NCBI GenBank assembly: GCA_946406115.1
Contig: OX291549.1
Location: 25,877,901-25,941,900 of the forward strand
Length of the DNA stretch: 64,000 nt
Origin: Apoda limacodes
Lineage: Eukaryota > Arthropoda > Insecta > Lepidoptera > Limacodidae
Direction: 5' to 3'
Every line of letters begins with the position of its first letter. The stretch's first letter is position 1. The notes under the pieces are model-generated. The model searched no databases. It was not told the DNA's origin and saw only the letters and a program-made list of their open reading frames with translations. A program made the translations under genes and the position numbers. This document shows positions 48,601 to 57,529 of this stretch, in pieces.

Positions 48601-51600
48601 CTCTCAAAGTGTCTCTGCGGTAGTGGCGTGTGTGTCGGGTCGTTACGTTCCCTAAAACATGGTTGAGCGAAGCGATGGCTGATTCATGTGTCATACTCGT
48701 GAACGGGTGCCGCCTGTGGAGGCTGGTCTGCTCTTGCAAACTTCTTTGTATTCTTAGTATTTAGTCTTACTTTTTTGTTTTGTTTATTAATACTGTAAGA
48801 CATTGATTATTCCTTAGTGATGAATACATAAACTGTCTTTTGTTTATATTAGATACTTTTTTATGTTGTGCTTGTGCTTTATATTTCATGTTTTTTTATG
48901 TTTGTAATGGAAAGTGTCCTTTTATGATAGGGAGGGCATTTTCCAATATTTTGATTGGACGCTGTAAGAGAAAGGGAGAAAAGAAATGCCCTTGCTGAGT
49001 TTCTTGCCAGTTCTTCTCAGTACAAGGTCTCCCGCCCTGTAGACTTACGAACCGATGGCGTAGTGACATTCAAAGTCAAAGTCAAAGTCAAAGTCAAAAT
49101 GGTTTATTCAAATAAGGATTTTACAATCACTTTTGAATCGTCAAAGTTATAAAATATTATTTTTTGAACCCTCCCACCTTCCCGCCGGTTTACAATGTTG
49201 TTGATTTCTACCGAGAAGAATTCGGCAAGAAACTCGATAGTTACTCTTTTAAAAACACTTAAATAAACCAAAATACAATTAATGTTTTAAATAAAAGATT
49301 TTTAGTGATACAATTTTATGTTATTTCCATTTTAATTTTGTTTACCTATGCATCCTGTAATTGAGCATCATCAGTCCCAAGGATTTTTATCATTTACATA
49401 GTCTGAAATATTGTAGTATGCCTTTTTACAAAGTACCTGCTTGATAAAAGATTTAAATTTACTTATTGATAGATTTTGAATTTTATTGGGAACTTTGTTG
49501 TAAAAGTGTATACATTGCCCCATAAAAGAGTTACTTATTTTGTGTAGACGTGTATCATGCACCAACAGCTTATTTTTACTTCTAGTATTTACTTTGTGAA
49601 CGTCACTTTTCTTGCTGAAACTATTGATATTTTTATGTACATATAAAAGATTTTCATATATGTACTGCGACACTAAAGTTAAAATTTTTACTTCCCTAAA
49701 CCTATCCCTCAGAGATATCCTAGATCCTAATTTATAAATAGCACGAATTGCCCTTTTTTGTAACAAAAATATTGTATTTACATCAGCAGCGCTACCCCAC
49801 AATAGGATACCATATGTCATTAAACTATGGAAATAGCTAAAATATACTATTTTTGCAGTGTCGACATCGGTCAATTGTCTTATTTTCTTGATAACATACA
49901 CAGCAGAGCTAAGTTTTTTGGCTAGGTTATGAATATGAGGACCCCATTGAAGTTCGGAGTCCAGCGTTATGCCAAGAAAGACTGTTGAATTAACAAGGTT
50001 TAATTGCTCGCTATTAATATTAATACATGTCTGTCTCTGACTAACATTTGGTAATGTAAATTTAACACATTTGGTTTTTTTTTTCATTAAGTAACAAATT
50101 ATTAGCGTTAAACCAATTTACAATTTTAGAAAGGGCATCATTTAATTCATTATAACATGTCTGTCGTCTCTTAACTTTAAAAAGCAAAGGTGTCATCAGC
50201 AAATAAGACAATGTCATGGTTTTTTACATTATATGGGAGATCGTTAATGTAAATAAGAAATAGAAAAGGACCTAAAATTGAGCCCTGAGGGACTCCTATA
50301 GTGACTGCTGATCCCGGAGATCTTTCACCGTTGACATCTATTTTCTGTACTCTGCTACTCATATAGGATGTCAAAAGGTCGAGAGCTTTGCCTCTAATAC
50401 CATAGTGATGTAGCTTCCTGATGAGATTTTCATGTTGAACACAGTCAAATGCCTTAGATAAATCACAAAACACTCCAAGGGCGTCATGCGAATCCTCCCA
50501 GGCGTTATATATATTTTTTAATAGTGCCACTCCTGCATCGGTTGTGGAACGGCCTTTCATAAAGCCAAACTGTTTACTACTAAGTAGCTCATTAATACAG
50601 AAATGGCTTAACGTTTGACAAAGTATGATTTTTTCAAAAACTTTACTGAGTATAGGTAGTATTGAAATAGGCCGAAAATTATTAGGATCTGTTGAACTAA
50701 CTTATTTAAAAAGAGGTATAACTTTGCTAAGTTTCATCTCATCAGGAAACACACCACTATCAACACAACTATTAAATATAATGGCTAAGGGTTGTGCTAT
50801 AACATGAATAATTGAATTTATAGTTTTTACAGAAAGTCCCCAAAGGTCTGTGGTGTTTTTAAATTTCTAATGTTTTAAATGTATTAATGATATCTGTAGG
50901 ACTAATGTTTTTAAATACAAAGGGAACGTTACATTCAGGAACACTAGCTTTTAATAATTTTTCTGCTAAGATTGGACTTGAGTTTAGATGTTCAGTTGTT
51001 TTGAATGGGATATTCCTAAAAAACATTCATAAGTGCTCAATTATTGTAGCCTAAACTGAATAAATTAAATTGAATTTGAATTTGAAAACGCGCGACTAAT
51101 CTTGGGATATTTTATCTCATTTGCATAATAATATGCGCTCACCGCGCTTTTCCTAAGTTACTACTTTGACGGTACCATAATTATGCCTTAACATTTTTGT
51201 AATACAATGTTTGTTTTTATTTAAGTTTTAGCGCGAAGATTTTCATTAGTAAACAATTCTCAATGAACGTACTACCTACATATAGCAAAAGGCATCTTTA
51301 ATTTAGAATGGCGCGTTCAAATATTCAAGTTCAGTAATTTTATACATTAGATGAGAAGTTATGATTTGTTTTATGAAAGGTTTAAAGCTAACAAAATATA
51401 AGTACAAATTACTAAAATGTAAAATATTAAGTTATGAACTTACGAACCAAAGACATCAACACATAATTAATTGTTAAATGTAGGTAGTAATCTAACTTTC
51501 GATTTATGAATTCGGACTCAGACAAAACAAAGTTGCGTTAATTTTTTTATCTGTGGCGCGAGAATGAATGGTTTAAAGCTAACTATGATTGGGTGTTTGA

Positions 51601-54600
51601 TTGGAGAATGTTTTAAAAGCGTTGATTGGTGGTTTGTTTGAGCGTATGTGATTGGTGGTAGTTTTAAGACGAGCGCTGATTGGGAGTTTTATAATGTTGA
51701 ATATAACCGCAAAAGTTTATTGAAAACACCCGCGAAACTTACCTTAGTGAGTCGTTTAACAACCATTAGGGTAGCCTCATACAATAAATATTCTAACAAT
51801 AATAAAGGGTAGTTGTCTTGGTTTTCACGTATTCTGTATAATGGTATGAAGTGTTAGTTTATTTGAAATTACCCGGGGTTTGTTAAAACTTTACGAACAT
51901 TTAGAACATAATATTAATATTCAATTAGTTATGGATAATTAGGCCGTTTTATCTAGACCGTTCATATTAATCTAGGACTTTATAATTGTACCTCAACCAA
52001 CATAACTAGTATTATACTTAAAAGATTCCTTTTTCTTTGTTAAAATTAATTAAGGCCGGATATCCGTCCAGAATAAAAAAAATAGGATGGAGGGCTTTCA
52101 AATGTGGGGTGAGAAGGTTGCTAGAGAGGGGTGATAAAAGTGCGTGGTCCCATACATTCAATTGCCGTCGTTTAAATTATCGAAACGCTGCCCGAGAACG
52201 GAAAACCATAGTCTACGCTTGTGGGTCACTAGAAGCTACCGCGAGGGGTTAAACTACAGCCAGATTGTACCATCATTTCTGGTTACTAACTTTTATATTA
52301 GAAGTTACAGTGAAAATATTGTGTGTTCGTTGTAAAATTATCTAGGTTGTGTATTAAAAATATCTAAATTAATGTTAAAACATCCAAATGACGGGCCCGC
52401 TTTTGCCGGTTAGAAATTTATGATAGAAAGAAATCTCAAACACCTCAGTAGGAAGGAATATATTACAAGGTCCATACCTTGTTTCTAGGTCTTTTTCAGA
52501 TAGGTAAAGATAAATTTTCTATAAAAGTAGAAGTGGGAACTAAGATTATACCAGTCATAATAATTATATAGCCCACTAAAGAACTAGGTCTGCCAAGAGA
52601 TACAGTAATTACTATGTGTAATCCATGTCGTTAGTAGGGTTTTACTATTTTGGCTGGTTAGCTAGTGTAGGTGAGCGCTGATGTGCATCATAAGGGGGCG
52701 CCCCTTAAACCTACTTACAGGTCGCAAGTCCTGAACGCGAGAGGGGAACCCTTGTAGCTAACTATATCGTTCCCCTCTACAAAACGTATGGGTTTAGTTA
52801 TTCGTATGGATTTTACTTTCAAATGTGGAAGTAGCATTAATTAGGGTTCCTTTGTGTATCGATGATGGAAAATCATATAACTCTTTAGTACCTGTGTCCT
52901 TTAGTTTTGATATTCGAGTATTTGCGTTGTTCAGGTTTTGTACTGACTGTAGAAATGGTGAAAAGTCAAAGTAGGCATTATTTATGATCGTAGATTTAAC
53001 TATATTTATTTAGTTGATTATTTGCTTTTACGCTTATTTTGTATACTATTTATTGATTGCTATATTACTCTAACGTACCTCTAAAACAACTGGGTTAACT
53101 ATTTATTTAACACAACGGTTTTCGGGTCCTACCACTTTTGACGATCACGCTTGGCCAAATAAATTAATTATCTACACCATATTATATTTTTGAAGGTTGT
53201 AAAGGGGGGGGGGGACGTTACACTACCTGTAGGCTACAGAATTTGCGGTAGAAATAATAGGAATACGGAAACTAGAATATTATCGCTGGCCATTTTGCGC
53301 ATGCTGATTCGTTTTGTATAGGTACGTTAATAATTCATTTTACGAATGAGCAATATAAACTGTGAGGTAACGGATTTTTATAAGTAATCTTTAGTAAGTA
53401 ATTAAGTATTTGATTTGTTGCAAAAAAATAAAGTTTTAGTAACCAAATATGATTTTTTCTAGCATCAAATGAATGTTTAGCAATAACGAACACTTGGAAA
53501 GTGGAGTCACAAAGCTGTTTTGAGTACCTGCCGTTTGTTTGTAAAGTGAACGCCAGTGATGTTTATTACGATTCAGTTTGTCAAGTCTACGGCAAAGGTG
53601 AGTTTTATGATATTTAAATTACTTCTATATTAGGGATTGGGGTTATTTTAATGATATTACCGAAACAGACATTTATATTCCTCTACAGATACCATTGTCT
53701 TTGTGCAAACGCTAAATACTGCTAGGAATTAGACTTATTTATAGCAATATAATAATTACGAAACGCAAATAAAATAATAGAGGGAGAGAACACAATTGAT
53801 TTTTTTTTAGCGCCCAAATACAGGTTGAACCACTAATCTTGGGGTTTCAAGGTCATCTGCGTAGATCGTAGTCTTTTATTTGCCTATTAGTCCCACGCCG
53901 TGCATGCGTTAGCTCTCGTTCACCGATTGGTTTTCATTTTACGCAGGGAGCGAGGTAAATTTCTATGTACAATTTTGTAATAATAAATAATGAATGTACT
54001 GCGCAAATATAAACTACATTTCAATCACTTATGTGACTCACCTTAAAACCCCTAGATCCGTACTTCTAATACACATAGGTAAATTTATTTATTTCAAAAA
54101 TGCTACGATATGCGACCATATCTTGCACAAGCTTCTGTGGGATAAATAGTACTTGCAATACAGTATCAGAGAGCGGCCCGTAATGTTTCAGCCGGCCGCT
54201 CAAACGATCGAGCGGTCGAATATATAATTTTAAAATAAAACAAACTTTTTTAAACCCGAACATTAATAACCAAAGAGATAACTCATCAAGTTTTATTTAA
54301 ATTTCGGACTGGCGCCATTAAATTAATTAAAAAAAAAGGAATCGACATTTTAACGCGACAAATTGGCGGTAAAAATACCTAAACTATTTTTATTATTGTT
54401 AATACCGTTGTTAAAAATAATCTGTTTTTTTAAATAAACATCTACATTATTATGTTATTGTTTTAATTTACACGCATGTTTGAGAAAAGCGCTATAAAAG
54501 CCTTAGCCACAACTGAGCATAGCCGGAGTTTGTGATATATACTTCTGATATATATATGATTATCCCTCTTTGTATTGCTAAACCTAGTCTTTGAGCAAGG

Positions 54601-57306
54601 TAGCTAGCTCCCAGCCCTTAAGTCACCGGAATTCAAAATTATCTTTTTGAAAGATCTTTAATAAGAGACCTAGTGTCCGATGTCCAAGGGCCGAGAGTTT
54701 CTACTGTAGGCGCTACAAACTCATATTGTGCGATTAAAGTGGAGTGTTTGAGACGTGCTGTGAATGTAGGACGAAACAAGTGTGTCCACTCCATGGCACG
54801 AAAGTTATCCCATCGTCTCTAAAAAGCCCACAAGGCTCTTAAACAGAGGCGGTGATAAGAAGCCTTCGGATATGGTCGTTAAGAGCACCATGGCGATAGG
54901 TACGACCAGCACTTTTTCGACAGGCTAGGTCATGAGAGCCTTGCTGATTGATGTCCACACTGACAGTAGTGGGCTTCGCAGACTTTTAAACTTGAAACAA
55001 ATTAAAATTAGAAATATGTCTGGGTCCAAAAGAGTGTCTAAATTACACGAAGGTAGTGTAAACAAAAAGTAGTGTTAACATGCGTGCCCTATCACATTGG
55101 TTCGAACATTGATTGATTAATGAAGTGTGAACTGTCTTTATATTATGCAAGTCCCAAAGACTTTTCCTACAAACATCTGTAGGAAAGTTTTCTCCTCGAA
55201 GAGGCAAAGTGCTTAAGCAAATCCCAAAAAAGCTGGGAGAGACAAGCACGAAGTTGTTCGTATACCTATAGTCCGCCAAACTTGATAGGAACAGTCGCTT
55301 GGCTCTTTTAACAAACATCAAAAGACAAATTCAGAATATTGGAAATAATATTTGTAAGAACATTATCAATAGAAGAATTGACTAAAGGGAATTTCCATAC
55401 AGGGCTAGTGCGAAATAAATATATGAATTTTGGAGTAAAAGGCACTATATTTTAAATTAGTAACAAAATTATTGTTTAAAAGTTTTAGCGGTATTAGTTA
55501 AAATTGAGTGTGATACATAGGCACAGTACTTAAGAGGTAATCTCTGCTTTAACCGAATCTATTAAAAAAAATATTTTATTTATAAAAAGTTACACCAAGC
55601 TAACCCTAATTTAATTAGGTTATAATTGGTTTTAATTATTTATTTTTTTAATGTAAATTATGTTATGTCGTTACAATTCGCATTCCTTTTCTTATCATTG
55701 AATTATTAAAATATAGGGTGATTTTTTAGTCTTTTTAAAATACAAAAGTTAAATATCGTATTTATTGACGACTTTTGTTTTAATGACCCTTACCAGAAGT
55801 TCCAACGGGAATAATAACTATTAAATAACTATTACCGAGCTAAATCGAACTACAGCTACTAGCAAAATCTAGTTAGTTATGAAATTCACAAAGCAATTTA
55901 ATCTAGTAAAAGTATTCTATCCTTTTCTCCGTCGCACTCACTTGGCCAGTTTTTTGTGTTAATTTAGCCTAACTTTTAAATATAATATAATATACCTAAA
56001 TAATGTTTCGACACAATTCTTTTTTTTGGAAACTTTAGATTACGTATATATGGTCGCAACGGGCAGCTGCTACAGGATTCCCAAGTTAGCATTGACCTGG
56101 GACCAGGCTAACGATGAATGTAACGCGCAAGGCGCTCACCTGGTCATCATAAACTCGGAAGTTGAAGATCAAGCGGTCTTGCAAATCTATGAAAAAAGTC
56201 CGAATGTTAAACAAATTAGTGAAAAATGGTGGTGGTTCTTCGCCGGCTTCAGAGCAAACGAGTCTGATTATGGGACCTCAAGAGTGTTCAGAACTGTCTT
56301 TAGTAAGTATTACCTAAGTACATGTGGGTATTATAAAAAAAATCGTATGCCTTTTCACTATTTTACCTAAACGTATACTATGTAAGTAAAGTAAAATCAT
56401 CTAGGTACATACGTAACAGAATTTTGAGGGGTTTGTCTATTTTTTATTTTAAATATTCCATTTATCTACTGTTTGTCTTTAATATACCATACTAATATTA
56501 CAAAAAGCGTGGAACGCGCCACACCTCGATAGATCTTTGATCTTCAGAGGTAGTAGCTGAATACGGAAGGCGTATAGGACCGTAAGAAGTGGCGCGCCAT
56601 AGAGGAGGCTTATATCCAGCAGTGGACCAAAATTGATGATGATTATGAATATTATTAATGCGAAAATGTGTGTGACACTACTTAACGCTGAACCATTTAA
56701 AAACTCATGCTACATTTTATATCGGGAAATTCAAAAGTTTCTGCCGAAAAAACTTTAGGGCAGGCGGGGCCGCAGGCACAGATAGTATATATATACCTAA
56801 TATGGTTTATTTTTTCTTTAAGAACTACATATAACAAAACTTACGAGTGGTTTTGCCATCTAGCGAGAGTTTCTTAAGGTGTTGGTCGACCATATGGCGG
56901 TTACCTCGTGTGCCAGGTCATGGTATTTGCTGGCTTTGTTCGTCACGGCCTTCACGAGGTTCGCGTCATTATTATTATTATTATTATAATTATTATTGGG
57001 GCTTAGTAAGAATATATTTTTACTCTTCTTTTGACAGCAGTGTTTGGTTAAATGACAGCCGAAGGATATCAAGCAATTATTAGTAAGAAACTGATATAAT
57101 GAATTTCTTATTTTTTCCTTACAAATTTGTTATCCTGTTCAGATCAGACTTTGCAAGAAGCTGGATTCGTTAACTGGGAAAGAAATGAGCCTAACAATGT
57201 TGATGGTGTTGAAAACTGCGGGGCTGTCTTCAGTCGAAACGGAGAGTTTAATGATGTCAGCTGTTTGTTCAAGCTGCCCTTCATCTGTGAAAAAGAAATT
57301 CAGTAG
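39236..57306 (+). CDS. Two-domain C-type lectin (immulectin-like), five visible exons
   Basis: Secreted haemolymph pattern-recognition lectin: such proteins bind microbial sugars and promote agglutination, encapsulation and prophenoloxidase activation. Exons are 39,236-39,275 (or the duplicate 33,396-33,435), 45,381-45,635, 53,463-53,597, 56,039-56,302 and 57,143-57,306. They total 858 bp, giving 285 codons plus stop; every intron is phase 1. Order: signal peptide; CRD1 start (DYKYNPETDAFYKLH, REGAQLMVVSS); CRD1 end (NECLAI, CFEYLPFVCK); linker (YYDSVCQVYGKDYVYM); CRD2 (GSCYRIPKLALTWDQANDEC, NWERNEPNNVDGVENCG, NDVSC, LPFICEK). CRD2 has the EPN motif linked to mannose-type binding and an ND pair. 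The W..EPN stretch of CRD1 (about 25-30 residues) is not visible, so an exon is either lost or unrecognised. Confidence 0.88.
40577..41504 (-). pseudogene. Jockey-like element lacking the RT core (unit 2)
   Basis: Duplicate of 34,741-35,668 with the same internal deletion joint, showing that the deletion preceded the segmental duplication. Confidence 0.8.
41506..41546. repeat. 26-bp minisatellite, about 1.5 units (unit 2)
   Basis: Same as 35,670-35,710. In this unit it lies 130 bp from the rearranged SINE, as the corresponding pair does at 21,228-21,473. Confidence 0.75.
41671..41805. mobile_element. Rearranged SINE, second copy, reversed
   Basis: A reversed tail (CACACATCGCTGTCTGGTTC, ATGGATATCACACAACGG), a TA run at 41,730-41,751, then the head in forward orientation with B-box-like AGTTCGATTCT. 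It is the reverse complement of the arrangement at 21,228-21,380. Confidence 0.7.
41806..42269. other. No gene recognised
   Basis: AT-rich sequence with TA-type low-complexity stretches at 41,820-41,875. Confidence 0.4.
42270..43502 (-). pseudogene. Transposase-like protein of an insect multicopy family, frameshifted
   Basis: The minus-strand reading starts near 43,500 with ARIHGEAYVTKRNK and GPPCKCAKIF. It continues with CKDIKRRHVLNE and VCDSVFLSLFGI, and changes frame near 43,110. The second frame has HISCFPAKESHYSS, YLLADLSVKKMFRLF and FRENFALRLGRPAVDMCCL. A shorter region follows with RPHIPTPVS, and then a C-terminal FVPEEEKVKFWDNILQWL ending at the TGA at 42,272-42,270. The layout recalls an abundant family of uncharacterised insect proteins thought to come from DNA transposons. 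That assignment is from memory of the pattern, and no catalytic triad can be pointed to. Stops and frame breaks make it non-functional. Confidence 0.5.
43503..43847. other. No gene recognised
   Basis: A plus-strand open frame here (43,557-43,835) has no recognisable domain and no splice context. Confidence 0.3.
43848..44577 (+). pseudogene. CR1-like non-LTR fragment, copy 1
   Basis: RT C-terminal region: ADIDTVFILQKRAVRSIYKL, LRELFREIDILTVP and IFFYNKIPEHVVNLP, ending NDKNAWKN. It is nearly identical to 47,889-48,618 at a fixed offset of 4,041 bp, and both begin and end at the same points. Confidence 0.8.
44740..45130. other. GC-rich segment in lectin intron 1
   Basis: A marked GC-rich, Arg-codon-rich stretch (GCAAGCGCCCTGCGCCGCC and the following 100 bp) upstream of lectin exon 2. 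A long plus-strand frame crosses it, but it is low-complexity and has no family match that I recognise. The GTCGCTAAAGAAGTTTTCAC segment at 45,040 looks like part of a moth repeat. Confidence 0.25.
45381..45635 (+). CDS. Lectin exon 2: first half of CRD1
   Basis: The acceptor is ATCTTTACAG and the donor GTAAGT. It encodes the mature N-terminus and DYKYNPETDAFYKLHVDKVW, then ARDVCSREGAQLMVVSS and YAMVGAETREIELPV. It is equivalent to exon 4 of CRD2 in position and phase. Confidence 0.9.
45703..45725 (+). repeat. Lone MITE terminus
   Basis: GGGTCGGAAAAGTTTGTTGT matches the right end of the small MITE family. It sits 70 bp after lectin exon 2. Confidence 0.4.
45845..46690. mobile_element. GGTTCCGTA-ended element in lectin intron 2
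   Basis: It is bounded by AGGGTTCCGTAG on the left and TAGTACGGAACCTACC on the right. Internal modules include a CCGTCCGTCCGTCTGTCTGT run, CGTTTTTGCTCGATATTGAT and GGCAACAGGTAGACGCTTG. Non-coding; the same family as 3,788 and 31,601. Confidence 0.6.
46855..47115. repeat. SINE-like repeat fragment
   Basis: GTGTCTGCCTCGCACTCTGA, GGTTCGTATCCGCC (degenerate B box) and GAATGAAAATATCGTGAGAA are arranged as in a tRNA-derived moth repeat. The boundaries are uncertain. Confidence 0.45.
47204..47305. repeat. 49-bp direct duplication
   Basis: CTAGGAAATTATTATTCCAG through ACGTATCTCTCAAT occurs at 47,204-47,252 and again at 47,257-47,305, essentially without change, indicating a recent event. Confidence 0.9.
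47632..47744. mobile_element. Small MITE, CAACAAACTTTTCTGACC family
   Basis: The core CTACAGTCGCCATATTGAAA and CACTAGCGACGAAACACCCC leads to the right terminus AAGGTCAGAAAAGTTATTTG. The left terminus is partly eroded. It lies in lectin intron 2. Confidence 0.6.
49371..50087 (-). pseudogene. RT thumb and C-terminus of the nested element
   Basis: VFLGITLDSELQWGPHI, MTYGILLWGSAADVNTIFL and LQKRAIRAIYKL, then FYNKVPNKIQNL, ending NDKNPWD. It is homologous to, but clearly diverged from, the host CR1-like fragments around it. Confidence 0.85.
50177..50560 (-). pseudogene. RT palm of the nested element
   Basis: Contains DLSKAFDCVQHENLI, VTIGVPQGSILGPFLFLIYI and VLFADDTFAF, with both active-site Asp residues. 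The finger region upstream is full of stops, so the protein cannot be made whole. Confidence 0.85.
51100..53460. other. Lectin intron 2, distal part; no gene recognised
   Basis: Contains a cluster of GATTGG (CCAAT-type) motifs at 51,588-51,690, hairpins at 52,692-52,708 and 52,740-52,778, and an 11-G run at 53,206-53,216. I searched for the missing CRD1 segment here and did not find it. Confidence 0.4.
53463..53597 (+). CDS. Lectin exon 3: end of CRD1 and linker
   Basis: The acceptor is ATTTTTTCTAG; the donor is GGCAAAG then GTGAGT, phase 1 at both ends. It encodes SNECLAITNTWKVESQSCFE, then YLPFVCKVNASD and the linker YYDSVCQVYGK. Compared with exon 5 of CRD2 it lacks the first ~25 residues, which would carry the W..EPN motif. 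A decayed paralogue lies at 16,692. Confidence 0.82.
54545..54995 (-). pseudogene. Non-LTR RT C-terminal remnant in lectin intron 3
   Basis: Minus-strand pieces in order: SHDLACRKSAGRTYRHGALN, HTLIRRLL-like text, EPCGLFRDDG, FVAPTVETLGPWTSDT and YLAQRLGLAIQRG. These are the conserved C-terminal motifs of a widespread retroelement RT group. Frame changes and stops are present. Confidence 0.65.
55330..56038. other. Lectin intron 3, distal part; nothing recognised
   Basis: AT-rich intron with a polypyrimidine stretch leading to the acceptor at 56,038. Confidence 0.45.
56039..56302 (+). CDS. Lectin exon 4: first half of CRD2
   Basis: 264 bp with an AACTTTAG acceptor and a GTAAGT donor. It encodes YVYMVATGSCYRIPKLALTW, DQANDECNAQGAHLVIINSE and a Trp-rich WWWFFAGFRANESDYG region. 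Confidence 0.92.
56505..56655 (+). mobile_element. RTE-like 3' end in lectin intron 4
   Basis: KWRAIEEAYIQQWTKIDD-type sequence followed by a GATGATGATTATGAATATTA tail is the usual last ~100 bp of RTE-like elements. Confidence 0.6.
56860..57000 (-). pseudogene. Non-LTR fragment next to an ATT repeat
   Basis: The minus-strand reading ANLVKAVTNKASKYHDLAHE and VTAIWSTNT resembles a C-terminal RT segment. The neighbouring 56,960-56,990 is an ATT microsatellite. Confidence 0.45.
57143..57306 (+). CDS. Lectin exon 5: second half of CRD2 and stop
   Basis: The acceptor is TATCCTGTTCAG. It encodes NQTLQEAGFVNWERNEPNNV, DGVENCGAVFSRNGEFNDVS and CLFKLPFICEKEIQ, then TAG. The four canonical CRD cysteines are completed here. 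Confidence 0.93.
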
Positions 57307-57317
57307 TTTTTTTTTTT

Positions 57318-57323
57318 AATAAA
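57318..57323 (+). terminator. Poly(A) signal of the lectin gene
   Basis: AATAAA begins 12 bases after the stop codon, giving a very short 3' UTR. Confidence 0.7.
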
Positions 57324-57427
57324 TGTTTTTTGAATCCGAAAACATTTGTTACTTGTAATCAAACACTATTAGCTACTCTTATATTATTCTTGTTATTTAC
57401 TTTGCAATAACTTTTGTGACTCGGTGG

Positions 57428-57522
57428 TCACAAATCAAAACTACAGTCGCCATATTGAAATGGTATAAACTTACAACGACACTTGCGACCAAAAACCCAA
57501 GGTTAGGGTCAGAAAAGTTTGT
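57428..57522. mobile_element. Small MITE, third copy
   Basis: AAACTACAGTCGCCATATTG, then ACTTGCGACCAAAAACCC and the terminus GGGTCAGAAAAGTTTGTTAC, about 120 bp past the lectin stop codon. Confidence 0.55.
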
Positions 57523-57529
57523 TACACGG

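Larger units (their letters stand above)
49072..51022 (-). mobile_element. Non-LTR retrotransposon nested in the CR1-like element
   Basis: Flanked by the target-site duplication ACATTC (49,066-49,071 and 51,023-51,028). The 3' tail is a simple AAAGTC repeat at the left end. On the minus strand an N-terminal piece (NIPFKTTEHLNSSPILAEK) is damaged, and the RT palm at 50,560-50,177 is open. After a frame break the thumb/C-terminal part at 50,087-49,371 is open for 238 codons. The empty site is visible at about 23,475. Confidence 0.88.
47834..51087 (+). mobile_element. CR1-like non-LTR fragment, copy 2, split by a nested element
   Basis: The coding part (47,883-48,335) is MSYGILLWGKAADIDTVFIL through KIPEHVVNLPSNKFK to NDKNAWKN. 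An ~130-bp unrelated block interrupts the 3' UTR near 48,618-48,750. The UTR reaches GGCGTAGTGACATTC at 49,071 and resumes at 51,029 with ATAAGTGCTCAATTATTGT, ending in a TTTGAA-type tail. A 35-bp duplication with a hairpin marks the 5' end. Confidence 0.82.

Noticed and set aside
55043..55321. 92-codon minus-strand frame as an upstream part of the RT remnant
   Set aside because: No RT motif could be seen in it, so it was left out of the remnant.
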